A stretch of 59,570 bases of DNA from CAIVSN01 sp031539165 (GTDB lineage Bacteria; Patescibacteriota; Gracilibacteria; BD1-5; UBA2023). Both the position numbers and the translations under genes were made by a program. Where the stretch lies: positions 1-59,570 of the forward strand of contig JAVKLK010000031.1 in assembly GCA_031539165.1 (NCBI GenBank), written 5' to 3'. Position 1 is the stretch's first letter. Every line of letters starts with the position of its first letter. Shown one piece after another: positions 1 to 10,268 of the stretch. The notes below the pieces were generated by a model, which was given only the letters and a program-made list of their open reading frames with translations, searched no databases and was not told where the DNA came from.

Positions 1-1221
1 AAAGAAGTGACCCGATTGCTCGCCGAGTGAGTCAAAGAATTTCGGGCAAATAAGGGGTCGGTTGTTATTCTTGATCCAAAAACGGGAGCGGTAATTGCCA
101 TGGCGAATTATCCGGATTATGATCCAAATGACTTTGGGTCTGTTTATGAGATTGAGAAGGTAAGTTATGCAAAATATCCAAATCCTCTTTTTGACCTTCT
201 GGGAATGCCAGTATTTGTCGAAGATAGCGAAACGGGAACAGAGTACCTCTACTTGGGGAAGAAAATAAAGCTCCGTCCTGCAACCGACCAAGAGGTTGGT
301 AATGTTGCACGAGTGAAATATAAATTCAAGAATAATTTCTGACCCGGAGTCTACCAAAACGATGCAATCAGTGGATTATACGAGCCCGGTTCTGTATTTA
401 AAGCAATTACCACATCAGTTGGTATAGATACGGGAGATATTCGGCCTACCGATACATATTTGGATAAAGGATTTGTCGAGATTGATAAATATACCATCAA
501 GAACGTCTCAAAAGAATGTCTTGGTCGAAATACCTATGCTCATGCGCTGGACTGGTCGTGCAATGTCGGAATGATTGATATTGCCCAAAAAATAGGGAAA
601 TCCCTCTTTTATAAGTATATCGTAGATTTTTGATTTGGAGCAAAGACGAATATTACTCTTGAGGGTGAGGTTTATGGAAGAATTCCAAGTTACGAGAAGT
701 GGTCTCGAACAGACTTGTTTACCGCTTCTTTCTGACAGGGGCTTATAGTGGCGACTCCACTTCAGATGGCGGCAGCCTATGTGGCACTCGCAAACGGGGG
801 AATTTACTATGAGCCATATATTGTGGACTCCATTACGTTCGGGGATGGTCATGTGGCCCAAAATGCACCCAAACCACTCCGTCGTGTTATCAAGGAGGAA
901 ACCTCCAAGAAAATTATTGCTATGTTGACAGAGGGTGCAACGATAGGTTTTGCCCGAAAGGGATGAGTTGAGGGCTATGATGTTGCAGGAAAAACTGGTA
1001 CTTCCCAGATTGCTACGCGAGGAAAGTATGAGCAAGGAGAGGCAGGGCATACGATTACTTCTTATGGATGATTTGCTCCTGCAAGTAATCCTCGATTTGT
1101 GATGATAGTAAAAATAGATCGTCCTCGTTCGGCAGTATACTCTGAGACAACCTCTTCGGCTTTGTTTTCTCGTATTGCGAAGTACCTTCTCAACTATTAC
1201 GCAATACCAAAGACTCGGTAA
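1..1221 (+). CDS. Penicillin-binding protein transpeptidase (FtsI/PBP2-like), 5' truncated by window
   Basis: A class B-type penicillin-binding protein that cross-links peptidoglycan stem peptides in the periplasm. The N-terminus lies before the window; 406 residues are visible. All three transpeptidase motifs are present: SxxK as SVFK (nucleophile Ser codon 391-393), SxN as SCN (about 553-561) and KTGT (991-1002). The block SFGQGLIVATPLQMA is typical of this family. At least six in-frame UGA codons occur (28, 340, 631, 733, 964, about 1069); the one at 733 is the invariant Gly of SFGQG, which supports UGA=Gly. The gene ends at TAA 1219. The following minus-strand gene is convergent with only 9 nt between. 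FtsI versus PBP2 cannot be settled without the N-terminus. Confidence 0.93.
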
Positions 1222-1230
1222 TTTCAGTTT

Positions 1231-3471
1231 TTAGAGTGTTTTGGTTGCTTGCAGTCTTCTTACTGTAGCATAAAGTAATCGTTTTCTGGCATCTGAAAAT
1301 GAGAGAGAGGTACGAATAATATCCACTATTTCTTGATCGGTAAGGTGGCCAAACTTCGTTACTCCATTTTTTCTGACATTCTCTACATTCCTAATGAAAC
1401 TTTCTAGCTCCTTGAAATCTTCCCCATACAAAGGGGCTATTTTTCAGTCTGCTGTTACAGATAAGTATGGCCTTACATCGTATAGTGGTAGTACTCAATT
1501 TCTTTCAAGATAGGAGGCAATTTCATCTTTGGCTGACATCCACTGCATTCTAAGTTCTATTGAGTCTTTCGTCCTTCGAACGAGCATTTTCTCTGTATGT
1601 CAGAGGTCTCAGTTAAACAAAGGGGGCATGTTGACTTCATGCACTACTGAGTCGACAAAGTGTAAGTTCAAGAAGTGTTGGTACTCATGCTCAATAGTTT
1701 GTTCAATAGATGAAGCGCTTCTATGTCAGTTGACATATATTTTCCCAGTATTCAATCGCATATGTCAAAGGCTGTGGTTACTTGCGTAAGAGTTGCTTGT
1801 TTTCATGATATGAATGATGCAAGTCGGGTGAGAGAGGATATCGAACTGAATCGCCTTCGTTCATCACTCCATATACCATACAAGTTTCTCGATCTCTGAT
1901 TTTGATGATGATTGTCATAGGGGGGGGAGTGCATACTTTTTCGCCACAGCTTGCTTTGCTGACTCTGGGTAGGATTTAAACAGTTTCATAATGTGCTCCC
2001 ATCATCATTTTTCGTAGACATATCACTTCCATTCAGAAAACTGAATATCCGGACTCGTATTCATGAGTTTCTGGATTTCTTGAATATCTTTTGGCATTGC
2101 TACTTTTCATCTCGAAAAAATTTCAGCTAACTGCTCCTGTCGCTTGCCTCTTACGACCTCAAGATTACGGACTCCCATTTCCAGTATAGCTTGGTGTTTA
2201 CTACTAAACTCGACTCATTCTTGTTTGAATACGGTAATCATCTGATTTTTCATCTCCTGACTAGAAATATCTGGATTCTTTTTGAGAATGTTCTCGCCTA
2301 CATGAAACATTCGTGCCGATATAGCACGGGAGGTCTCAACTACAGTATCGTATCTCCACTCTTTCCTTACAAGAACACGAACCCTCTCATCCGCATATAT
2401 AGTACTTTGTAGTTTTTCGAGGGCTGATTTTCTCTCGGGATTTGTTTCAGTATTGAGAGTATACTCTATTTCTTTCATAAGATACTCTCGCTCTGCAACT
2501 TTATCGGCAAGCTTCACTCATCTCGTCTCAAGCATCAGAAAAAATGTGTTTACGCTCTTCATAAGTCCGTATCCAATAAGAGATTCCGCAACTCCATTCA
2601 GGGCAATATTAGCACCTTGTAGTCCGACTGCTTTTCTCTTTGAGGCATGCAATAGTTTATCAAGTCGAGCAAGCCTCTCCATTCTTTCTATTCCTCCCGC
2701 CACTCCTTCTGCTCATTTGTGGAGCAGTTCTTGTCATCGAGTTGTTTGACGAGATATTTTTGATATCTTCGTATCAATCATCATCCCAGCTTTTACTGGA
2801 ATAAGGAGAGAAATAACTCGCCCTGCTATATTCCCAATAGCTTCAGCCTGTTTTTCCTGAGGAAGTTTTGAGATTCTTTGCATTTCATCATCTAGGACCT
2901 TCCCTACCTGTGACCCTATTCAAGTGACTCCCTCTTTTTTGACCCAATTAAATAGGCTTTCTACCTGCTCGGATACTTGTTGTCTATACTGGCCATCTAT
3001 ACTGCATCTCGACATAAAAGTCGCAAGATCGAGTGCTCCAGTCAGGATTGCCTTGAGTCAGGATGCGACTCCCTGCACTTCTCACTTAACTCCGTAGACA
3101 GCATTAACTCCTAGTTGTTTCGCATCAGTATTTTTTATCGCTTCAGACAAGGATACATTATGTAGTTTTCTTGTCTGAATGTTGGTAAGTTTTGATTGTA
3201 GCTCCTGAAGATTTTTGGCTGTTTCTTGGTGAACGCCCCCTTTGGATACTTCTATTTTAAGTCGGGCTTGGGCTATTTTTGCTTGTTCACGAATTCTAGA
3301 AGCTGAGGATTCATAGATGCTTCGTACAGTCTCTCCTCATAAAGTCCCAACAATAGCATCAACTCATTTCGAAACTATATCAGTACTCTGAGAGTATGAC
3401 GATTGAATTTTATCGAATTCGGACTCTAGCTGAATCGCAGACGACTCAATGTGCTTAATAATTTCGGACAT
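1231..3471 (-). CDS. Hypothetical 746-aa helical protein with a C-terminal HEYQH motif
   Basis: I do not recognise the family. With UGA=Gly one frame is open from ATG 3471 to the stop at 1231. The first ~450 residues are mostly helical and charged, with no signal peptide; a short hydrophobic stretch (SLLIPVKAGMMI) lies near residue 235. Toward the C-terminus (codons around 1677-1694) the sequence TIEHEYQHFLN contains HExxH, the zinc-ligand/catalytic signature of gluzincin metallopeptidases, so a peptidase domain in roughly the last 200 residues is possible. The glutamate just before the motif is unusual for classic zincins, and I cannot point to the third zinc ligand. It sits downstream of the rpsA terminator, so it probably has its own promoter. 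The existence of the gene is well supported by the long open frame; the function is not. Confidence 0.75.
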
Positions 3472-3540
3472 GAGTACATTTTTGCATATATGCAAAATAG
3501 TTGCAAAAATTCGCTACTCTCCGCCCAGTACATACATATA

Positions 3541-3571
3541 AAAAGAATGAGGCTAAAACCTCATTCTTTTT
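3541..3571 (-). terminator. Rho-independent terminator of rpsA
   Basis: A near-perfect inverted repeat (AAAAGAATGAGG / CCTCATTCTTTT, 6-nt loop) lies 14 nt after the rpsA stop codon, with a U-rich 3' arm when read on the minus strand. Confidence 0.85.
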
Positions 3572-3584
3572 ATAGTTCGGAATG

Positions 3585-4754
3585 CTATTCAGCAGCAGCT
3601 TCTGTTGCAGTATCTTCCGTCTTCGCTTTCTTAGGAGCCTTCTTTGGCTTTGCTTCAGCAGCCTCAATTGCTTCAGCGCTTGGTCCAGTATAGTTTGGGT
3701 CAAGAGCCTTCATAGAGAGTCCAATTCGCTTTGCCTGAGCATCGAAAGTAATAATCTTTGCCTTGCAAGGATCTCCAGCCTTAAGCTCAGAAACGTCACC
3801 CGTTACTTCAGAAAGGTGGATGAGTCCAGAAATTCCTCCATCGAGAGCGAGGAACACTCCAAACTGAGAAACTCGAAGCACAGGAGCCTCTACGATGTCG
3901 TCTACTTTGTATTTTGCCGCAAGCTCAGCCCATGGATTTGCTCGAAGTCGCTTCATAGAGAGGCTGATTTTATCTCCTTCTACTCCAATAACCTGAACCT
4001 TTACTTGATCTCCGATCTTTGCAAACTTGGATGGATTTGCCACATGTCCCCAATCGATTTCAGAAACGTGTACGAGACCTTCAATTCCATTGAATGTAAT
4101 GAAGAGACCGTAGGTAAGAATTCCAGAAACCACTCCTTCTACTACATCACCTGGCTTAAGAGTTGACATAGCAGCAGCTCGCTGTTCTTCAAGGGCGGCC
4201 TTTTCAGAGAAGATAATTTTCTTCCCATCGTTGTCTACGTTGATAACGCGAACCTTGAATGGTTTTCCAACGAGTCTCTGGAGGTGCTCCAAGATCTTCT
4301 CTGGATTTGCTCCTTCAACACGAGGGTAGTTCATCGGCGTAAGCTGAGAAACTGGAATGAATCCCTTGATTCCATCGAGGTCAATAAGAAGTCCTCCCTT
4401 GTTTGCTTCATTTGGGATAACCGTAATAATTTCTTTTGTATCAAAATTTGAATGAAGCTTCTCAATCAATTTAATCTGGGAAGCCTTTCGGAGTGAGAGG
4501 TGGATAATTCCAGAATGTCGATCTTCACCGATAACAATAGAATCAACCATATCACCAGGCCCAAGATTTCCTGCATCTTCGGTAGAAGAAGTCATGTGAG
4601 TTCCCGCGATTACTCCGGTGAACTGACCTCCTATATCAACGAGAATCATTATTGGGCTCGCAGAAATGACCGTACCAGAAATAATTTCTCCAACTATTGG
4701 AGTTTTGATTGGTTCCGCTTTTTGCAGAAGATCTGCAAAGTCTTGAACTGACAT
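3585..4754 (-). CDS. rpsA: 30S ribosomal protein S1
   Basis: Binds mRNA at the 30S subunit and helps translation initiation. It has 389 aa with four S1 OB-fold repeats at about residues 22-90, 106-185, 202-269 and 285-350; repeats 3 and 4 carry the clearest signature (GLVHVSEI, GLIHLSEV). A Lys/Ala/Glu-rich tail covers residues 355-389. E. coli S1 has six repeats; four-repeat forms are common elsewhere. The gene contains no UGA glycine codon despite many glycines, unlike most neighbours, which suggests UGA is avoided in a highly expressed gene. tRNA-His lies 34 nt upstream on the same strand and may be co-transcribed; a strong terminator follows. The start at 4754 is the first ATG after the tRNA and gives the expected N-terminus. 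Confidence 0.96.
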   Translation of the reverse strand: MSVQDFADLLQKAEPIKTPIVGEIISGTVISASPIMILVDIGGQFTGVIAGTHMTSSTEDAGNLGPGDMVDSIVIGEDRHSGIIHLSLRKASQIKLIEKLHSNFDTKEIITVIPNEANKGGLLIDLDGIKGFIPVSQLTPMNYPRVEGANPEKILEHLQRLVGKPFKVRVINVDNDGKKIIFSEKAALEEQRAAAMSTLKPGDVVEGVVSGILTYGLFITFNGIEGLVHVSEIDWGHVANPSKFAKIGDQVKVQVIGVEGDKISLSMKRLRANPWAELAAKYKVDDIVEAPVLRVSQFGVFLALDGGISGLIHLSEVTGDVSELKAGDPCKAKIITFDAQAKRIGLSMKALDPNYTGPSAEAIEAAEAKPKKAPKKAKTEDTATEAAAE

Positions 4755-4788
4755 ACGTTAAGAGTTACGAAATAAAATAAAAATATAA

Positions 4789-4866
4789 TGGGGCGATCGA
4801 CGAGGCTTGAACTCGCAACATCCAGATTCACAGTCTGGCGCTCTAACCAATTGAACTACGACCGCC
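4789..4866 (-). tRNA. tRNA-His (GUG)
   Basis: A complete cloverleaf on the minus strand. The anticodon loop CTGTGAA is closed by CCAGA/TCTGG and gives anticodon GUG. The extra 5' G (position -1) that identifies tRNA-His is encoded and pairs with C73. The T-arm contains GTTCAAG, and the CCA end is encoded (4789-4791). Confidence 0.97.
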
Positions 4867-4925
4867 GTAATTTGCCCGCGAAGTATATGCAAACAGGCGT
4901 AAATGGCAAAAGAAATAGTGTTCAT

Positions 4926-4953
4926 TTGCCCTCTTTCGAGTTCCTCTTACAAT
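4926..4953 (+). promoter_or_regulatory. Promoter of recG (leaderless)
   Basis: TTGCCC (4926-4931), 16-bp spacer, TACAAT (4948-4953). The -10 box ends 6 nt before the ATG at 4960, so transcription should begin at or beside the start codon. This argues for 4960 rather than the in-frame ATG at 4903. Confidence 0.7.
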
Positions 4954-4959
4954 GAGCCC

Positions 4960-6927
4960 ATGCTTCTTTCCAAAGAATTGCTCCATACGACCGATTCTCA
5001 TATCAAAAAACTCAAATCAGCAGGTATTGAGACCGCTTTTGATTTTCTTGAACATTTTCCGCGCGCCATCGAGAATCGATCTTCTGCGATTGAGAGTTTT
5101 GCCTATGTACATCTCAAGGAAAAAAACACCCTCAAAGTTCAAATAGAATCCATTATCAGTGAGCGTACTCGATCAGGAAAAACCTTGACTAAGGTGATTC
5201 TGCTCGATCGAAATGACTCACGAGCGGAGGCGATATACTTCTCAAAACCGTACTTCCTTCAAAAATTTCAATCAGGTGATAGAGTGATGGTATTTGGTAA
5301 GGCAAAATACGAATACGGAAAACTCTCTTTTCCAAGCCCAGAAATAGAGCATGTAACGGATCAGTTTGCCCAGTTTGTCCCAGTATACTCCGATTGTAAT
5401 TATATTCCTGGTTCATGGTTTGCGGACAAAATGAAGTATGTACGCTCTTTTTTGAGTGAGATAGAAGAGCGCCTTCCTTCTGAAATCCGCGCAAAGAAGA
5501 AGTTTCGAGCCCGTGCGAGAAATATTGAGGCGCTTCATTTCCCGGAGTCCATAGCAGACTTTGAGCGAGCCCGATCTGAACTTGCGTATGAGGAGCTTTT
5601 CATGATTCAGTATCAGGGGATTCTTCGCAAGCAATTCCAGCAAAATGTAACAGAGGGGAAAGCTCCACGGATTCCTCTCAATCCTGAGTCCATGAAGGAG
5701 CTTATAGCAATGCTTCCGTATCAGCTTACCAGTAAACAAAAGATAGTATTGTTTCAGATTCTTCGAGATATGGAGAAGCCACACTCGATGTCCCGACTTC
5801 TTCAGGGGGATGTGTGAACGGGGAAGACGGTTGTGGCATTCTTGGCAGCGATTCATGCTATCCAGTCGGTACATATTCAGGTAGCGCTCATGGCTCCAAC
5901 GGAAATTCTTGCTCGCCAACATCTTGAGGGCTGGGAAAAACAATTCGGAGCGCTGGGACTCCGAGCGGATATCCTGGTGGGATCACTCACATCAAAGCAA
6001 AAAGAGTGAGTGAAAGCAAGAATTCGTTCTGGAGAAATTGATATTATTATTGGAACACATGCTCTTATTGAGGATGATGTTCATTTCGCAAAACTTGGAT
6101 TTGTGATAGTGGATGAGCAACATCGCTTTGGGGTGAATCAACGGAAAACCCTTGAAACATACTTTAGTTTGAGCGGGGGAATTTTTCCTCATGTCTTGAA
6201 TATGACGGCAACACCAATTCCACGAACTCTCGCTCTGACGATGTACGGAGATCAGGATGTTTCAATCCTGAATGAGTATCCTGCAGATCGTAAACCAATT
6301 CATACGGGAGTAGTTCGAGAGGATCAGCGAGAGCAGGTGTATAGAATGATAGAGGGACAACTTGCTGAAGGGAGACAAGCCTTCTGGATATCTCCTTTGG
6401 TGGAAGAGTCGGAATCGCTGGATATAGCCAGTGCGGTAAATACCGCGGAGAATCTCACGCATATCTTCCCAAAACATCGGATAGGATTGGTTCATGGGAA
6501 GCTTAAATCAAAAGAAAAAGATGCAGTCATGCAAGACTTCTTTGAGGGAAACATTGATATACTTTCCTCCACTTCGGTGGTAGAGGTTGGGGTGAATAAT
6601 CCCAACGCCACTATTATTTGCATTGAAGCAGCAGAGCGGTTTGGACTTTCTCAACTTCACCAATTTCGTGGTCGAGTCTGACGAGGAGAACACCAGTCGT
6701 ACTGCTATTTATTTACGACAAAAAACTACGTAGGGGATCGTCTTCGAGCATTAGAGAAGACGAATGATGGATTTGAACTTTCTGAGATAGATTTGGAACT
6801 TCGAGGCCCGGGAGAAGTCTATGGAGTCAGACAAAGTGGACTTCCTGAATTTAAGATTGCTGATATGTGCGATCTGGAACTTGTATCGGAGATACGCGAA
6901 GATATTGAAATGATGGAAAAACTATAG
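4960..6927 (+). CDS. recG: ATP-dependent DNA helicase RecG
   Basis: Remodels stalled replication forks and branched DNA intermediates. The protein has 655 aa in the usual order: N-terminal wedge/OB region (about 1-190), helicase core, C-terminal TRG-type end. Visible motifs are Walker A GDVGTGKT (residues 283-290), the DEQH box (385-388) and motif VI QFRGRVGRG (about residue 574). The Walker A glycine (UGA 5815) and the motif VI glycine (UGA 6679) are both encoded by UGA, the clearest local proof of the recoding. An in-frame ATG at 4903 would add 19 residues, but the promoter spans them. It stands alone on the plus strand between tRNA-His and a pilin gene. RecG family members elsewhere bind the SSB tail, relevant to the Abi-like gene at 44.2 kb. 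Confidence 0.96.
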
Positions 6928-7027
6928 TATCCTATTGCAACACAAAAAGTCCACTTGTCAGCAATGCTCTTCTCGCATTGTCTGTCAGAGTGCCTATACT
7001 GTGTATGTTTATTTATAACTTTTCCCT

Positions 7028-7696
7028 ATGCAGTTTACAAAAAATAACATCAAAGGATTTACGCTTATTGAGCTCCTCGTTGTTATTACCATCATCGGTA
7101 TCCTGGCGGTTGGTGGTACGACGGTGTATACTTCCCAGATTCAGAAGGCACGTGATACAACTCGTCTGAGTGACGTGAAGGCGCTTCAGGGAGCGGTTGA
7201 GCAGGTCTTTTCTGATATGGCATCATACCCAGATGTAGGTACTGCTGCTGCTCTTCCTGATACGACAAACTGTCAATCTGCAACGGCAGGTTCATCGAAC
7301 CTTGATTGTATTGTGAGACTCGGATTCATGACAAACTTGCCAAAAGATCCGAAGAATAGTCAGTCAGGAAATGGTTCTCCGCTCGATTATACATATACTA
7401 CCGGTCCAATTGGTTCTGTTGCTCAACAGGCATACGAAGTCTCTACTGGTCTTGAGAACTCGGGTAATATTTCTTCCAAGGCTGGAGCTGACGGAGGAAA
7501 TGACGGAAACCGATATGAAATCGGAAACCTCCTTTCCCTCCAGACTGGAGTGACGAATGTAACAACTCAGGCAGTAGGAAACTCAACGGCATTTGCTGTC
7601 GGTGCTAAGAATAGCTGTACTTCATTTGGAGCTCAGGCACAATCTACTGCGGCTGCTCAGGGAACCGTTGTACTTATTCGAGGAAACTGTCAATAA
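7028..7696 (+). CDS. Type IV pilin / pseudopilin-like protein
   Basis: A 222-aa prepilin. The N-terminus has a short basic leader ending KG, then FTLIELLVVITIIGIL, the class III signal cleaved by prepilin peptidase after Gly10; Glu5 of the mature protein is present. The hydrophobic helix continues into a QIQKARDTTRLSDVKALQ segment as in TfpA/PilE and GspG. The rest is Gly/Ser/Ala/Thr-rich with paired cysteines (DTTNCQ..LDCIV and NSCTSF..RGNCQ) that may form disulfides. A TATAAC box (7014-7019) ends 8 nt before the ATG, so the mRNA is probably leaderless. A terminator follows at 7719. No other pilus gene is in the window, so major pilin versus minor pseudopilin cannot be decided. There is no UGA codon. 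Confidence 0.9.
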   Translation: MQFTKNNIKGFTLIELLVVITIIGILAVGGTTVYTSQIQKARDTTRLSDVKALQGAVEQVFSDMASYPDVGTAAALPDTTNCQSATAGSSNLDCIVRLGFMTNLPKDPKNSQSGNGSPLDYTYTTGPIGSVAQQAYEVSTGLENSGNISSKAGADGGNDGNRYEIGNLLSLQTGVTNVTTQAVGNSTAFAVGAKNSCTSFGAQAQSTAAAQGTVVLIRGNCQ

Positions 7697-7718
7697 TTGT
7701 TCACTCTTTCAGATACCA

Positions 7719-7738
7719 CCCGCTTCGGCGGGTTTTTT
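7719..7738 (+). terminator. Rho-independent terminator of the pilin gene
   Basis: CCCGC-TTCG-GCGGG followed by six T, 22 nt after the pilin stop. Confidence 0.93.
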
Positions 7739-7796
7739 CTTGCCATTTCCCCCCCTTTCCATAGCCTAGAGAAGATTTCTTCAGAATACTTTCGCC

Positions 7797-8390
7797 ATGC
7801 TTGCCTATATTTTTGGACTCGTGCGCTCTATTGATGAAGCGAAGATTACCCTCACCCCCGAAGGTATGGGTCTTGGGTATGAGGTTCTTTGTCCAAATTC
7901 CATTCTTCATAGTGCTCGAATTGGTGAGATGCTCGAGCTATTTCTCCATCACCATATTACGGATGTTTCAGAAGTATTGTTCGGATTTCCTACTCCTGAG
8001 GAGCGAATGATTTTTCGGAAACTTCTTAAAGTGGACGGAGTTGGAGGTAAGACGGCGCTTTCTCTCCTCAACCTCGGGACAAGACAGCTCGTACTTGCCA
8101 TAGAAACCGGTGATGAGAAGGTTCTGGGGAGTGCCAGTGGTGTAGGGAAGAAAACAGCACTCAAGATAATTGTTGAGCTAAAAAAAGAACTTTCTAGCGA
8201 AACGCTTTTTGCTCAAGAGTCTTCTCAAGTCCCTCTTGCTCCAGCGCATCATACGGAAATACTGGATACTCTTGTCGGAATGGGGTACGAAAAAAAGCTT
8301 GTTTCCAGCGTTCTTGAACATCTTCCAGAAGATCGAGAAACCGTGAGCGAACAGGTTATTTGGGCAATTCGCCAACTTGCAACCAAGTAA
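7797..8390 (+). CDS. ruvA: Holliday junction branch migration protein RuvA
   Basis: The DNA-binding subunit of the RuvAB branch-migration motor. At 197 aa it has the normal family length. It contains the OB domain (about 1-65), the helix-hairpin-helix pair (KVDGVGGKTALSLL and ASGVGKKTALKIIVELK) and a C-terminal UBA-like domain (TEILDTLVGMGYEKKLVSSVL) that contacts RuvB. The start codon is preceded by AATACT, which ends 6 nt upstream and could act as a leaderless -10 box. It is followed after 4 nt by a glycosyl/pyruvyl transferase-like gene and probably shares its transcript. ruvB and ruvC are not in the window. Confidence 0.96.
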   Translation: MLAYIFGLVRSIDEAKITLTPEGMGLGYEVLCPNSILHSARIGEMLELFLHHHITDVSEVLFGFPTPEERMIFRKLLKVDGVGGKTALSLLNLGTRQLVLAIETGDEKVLGSASGVGKKTALKIIVELKKELSSETLFAQESSQVPLAPAHHTEILDTLVGMGYEKKLVSSVLEHLPEDRETVSEQVIWAIRQLATK

Positions 8391-8394
8391 GTCT

Positions 8395-9492
8395 ATGAAA
8401 CGTATCCTTCTCTATACCGCTGCGGGAGAATACAATCTCGGAGATGATTGCATTCTCTCTTCGGAAGTTCAGTACCTTACAGAAAGATATCCTGAGGCGG
8501 AGATATATTTCGCTACTTATGAGAGAAATGCTTCTCCTGATCTAAAAGGGGCAAAGCCTATTTCCTACTTCCCGAACCAACTTCGTAAACACCCATTTCG
8601 CAATATAGGGTTCTTGCTCCAAAATATCCTCCATATCTGGAAGGCGGATTGTATCATTGTTGGAGGAGGAGGCTTATTTTATGATACCGAGGAGGGTCAG
8701 GCATTTGCAAGTCAGAAATTTGGTTGGGGAATTCGGTTTTTCTGGATGCAATTTTTCCGAAAACCGGTCATATTTTGGTCTGTTGGTTTGGATCTTTCTC
8801 ATGCTCATCTTCGAGAAGTGAGCTGGTGGTTTACGTACAAGCGAGCACGGGTAAGTGTACGAGATACCTTCTCCGAGCATCTTCTAGCAGGGATTGGCGT
8901 CGGAGCTTCGGTTATACCAGATCCAGTTTTTCTGCGAGAACCCTCTCCAAAAGTTCCCAAAGATCCCGTTCGTAAGCTTCGCATTGGACTTGCTCTCCGT
9001 TCGGGATATCTCGAAAAAGAATCCTATACTATAGAGCTCATGGTTCGGCATTTGCAAGCTCGGGGGTTTGAGCCTATTTTTCTCTCCCACTCGATTCATA
9101 CCAGCAATCCTCTGTGTAATGATGTAGGAGTATTTGAACCGCTTGCTCGCTCTCTTCATGTTGCGATTACGCACTCCCTTGAAGAGACCCTTTCGGTTTA
9201 TCCAACTCTTGATGCTATGATTAGCATGCGTCTCCATGCATCCATCTTGAGCGTGGTTGAGGGGATTCCGTTCTACGCTCTTTCTTATGGACAGAAGACC
9301 CGATCTATTCTGCAAGCACTGGAACTTTCTTTTATTCAAGACGCGCGATCGTTCAATCTTCCCATATTCAAAACGCAACTCGAAGAACTTCTTGATGCGA
9401 AGGATATGGCAGAGTTTGCCATCAGGTCGAAATCCGCTACAATCAAAGAACAAATACGCAAAGAACTTGATATACTTTTCCATGGACTTTAA
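8395..9492 (+). CDS. Polysaccharide pyruvyl transferase family protein (CsaB/WcaK-like)
   Basis: Probably adds a ketal pyruvyl group to a cell-surface polysaccharide, as CsaB does for S-layer-anchoring polymers. It has 365 aa. Family signatures are visible: an N-terminal YNLGDDCIL motif (residues ~13-21), GGGGLFYD (~86-93) and a C-terminal SMRLHASI block near 276-283. ATG 8395 lies 4 nt after the ruvA stop; an in-frame ATG at 8377 would overlap ruvA and is less likely. The gene overlaps the next one by 11 nt. In this genome pyruvylation could anchor surface-layer or giant surface proteins, which is only inference. It could also be a WcaK-like exopolysaccharide enzyme. Confidence 0.82.
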   Translation: MKRILLYTAAGEYNLGDDCILSSEVQYLTERYPEAEIYFATYERNASPDLKGAKPISYFPNQLRKHPFRNIGFLLQNILHIWKADCIIVGGGGLFYDTEEGQAFASQKFGWGIRFFWMQFFRKPVIFWSVGLDLSHAHLREVSWWFTYKRARVSVRDTFSEHLLAGIGVGASVIPDPVFLREPSPKVPKDPVRKLRIGLALRSGYLEKESYTIELMVRHLQARGFEPIFLSHSIHTSNPLCNDVGVFEPLARSLHVAITHSLEETLSVYPTLDAMISMRLHASILSVVEGIPFYALSYGQKTRSILQALELSFIQDARSFNLPIFKTQLEELLDAKDMAEFAIRSKSATIKEQIRKELDILFHGL

Positions 9493-9949
9493 GTCACTCA
9501 CTCAGAAACTTTCACAACTTTCCGAACAAGCGGTTACAAAGAGCACTCAGGCATTCGATGTTGCAGGCAAATTTACCGGAGAAATGCTCGAGAAAACCGC
9601 AGGTTTTACGTATGAGACCCTGAAATCTACCCCTTGGTGTATAGCGACTCCGGATATGTTTGACGCTATTCGCTCTGATAAAAATCTCGTGATTTTTGTT
9701 GTGGGGGACGCTCAAGATGTTCAGAGTGGTTCTATCATTGGTCGCATGCCTCTTCTGATAGCCAAAGCTTGGCAAAATAGCGCCACGCTTCGAATTGTCT
9801 ATGCTTCTGATGTTCCCGAGGTGGTTCATGCACTGGGGGCACCTATTCCAAGTGTCACGGTATTTCGGGATGGCTCTCTAAAATTTCAACTTTCTGGCCC
9901 AAAACTCCAAGAGTTTCTCGACTCTTTCGCCCTTTCGGGGAATTGGTAA
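9482..9949 (+). CDS. Thioredoxin-fold-like protein without CXXC
   Basis: A 155-aa protein not assigned to a named family. The second half reads like the core of thioredoxin: a strand (NLVIFVVGD), a helix, a strand (LRIVYASDV), then IPSVTVFRDGSLKFQLSG, which matches the cis-Pro loop and following beta hairpin of thioredoxins (PTLLLFKDGK). The catalytic CxxC is absent; the position after the first strand holds DAQDV. It is therefore more likely a structural or chaperone-like relative than an oxidoreductase. An amphipathic N-terminal ~45 residues could mediate membrane or protein contact. The ATG at 9482 overlaps the preceding gene by 11 nt, suggesting translational coupling. The fold call is inferred from sequence pattern only. 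Confidence 0.6.
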   Translation: MDFKSLTQKLSQLSEQAVTKSTQAFDVAGKFTGEMLEKTAGFTYETLKSTPWCIATPDMFDAIRSDKNLVIFVVGDAQDVQSGSIIGRMPLLIAKAWQNSATLRIVYASDVPEVVHALGAPIPSVTVFRDGSLKFQLSGPKLQEFLDSFALSGNW

Positions 9950-9979
9950 AACACCAGAGTATCATCTTTCTTTCTCTTT

Positions 9980-10243
9980 ATGGAAATTTCTCCCCTCGTT
10001 CTTGAGGTACTCCTCATTCTTCTCGTCACAGTGGCAATTATAGCACTCGTGTATCTCACCATTATTCTCGTTCGAGTGAATGCATTACTTGGAAGAATAG
10101 AACGTGTTGTTGGATATATTGATAGAATTCAGACGATTCTTGAGATGTGGGAAGGCATTCCCAAAATGATTGTTGCCCAGATACGAGAAATCCTCATTGG
10201 ATTTATGGGGCAGATTGGGTCTGCAAAAAAATCGAAGAAGTAG
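9980..10243 (+). CDS. Small single-pass membrane protein
   Basis: An 87-aa protein of unknown function. One long hydrophobic helix covers residues ~5-32. An amphipathic helix follows, with heptad-like Ile/Val/Leu spacing (about 35-65), and the tail is lysine-rich (KKSKK). The layout resembles DUF948-type or stress-associated small membrane proteins, but I cannot assign it. It sits 30 nt after the thioredoxin-like gene and 25 nt before the MscS-like gene on the same strand, so it may be part of a small membrane operon. Confidence 0.6.
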   Translation: MEISPLVLEVLLILLVTVAIIALVYLTIILVRVNALLGRIERVVGYIDRIQTILEMWEGIPKMIVAQIREILIGFMGQIGSAKKSKK

Positions 10244-10268
10244 AGAGTATTGTTTTATCTAAAGTAGC

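Noticed and set aside
4903..4959. Extended start of recG at ATG 4903.
   Set aside because: The TTGCCC/TACAAT promoter lies inside these 57 nt, and the added residues do not resemble RecG.
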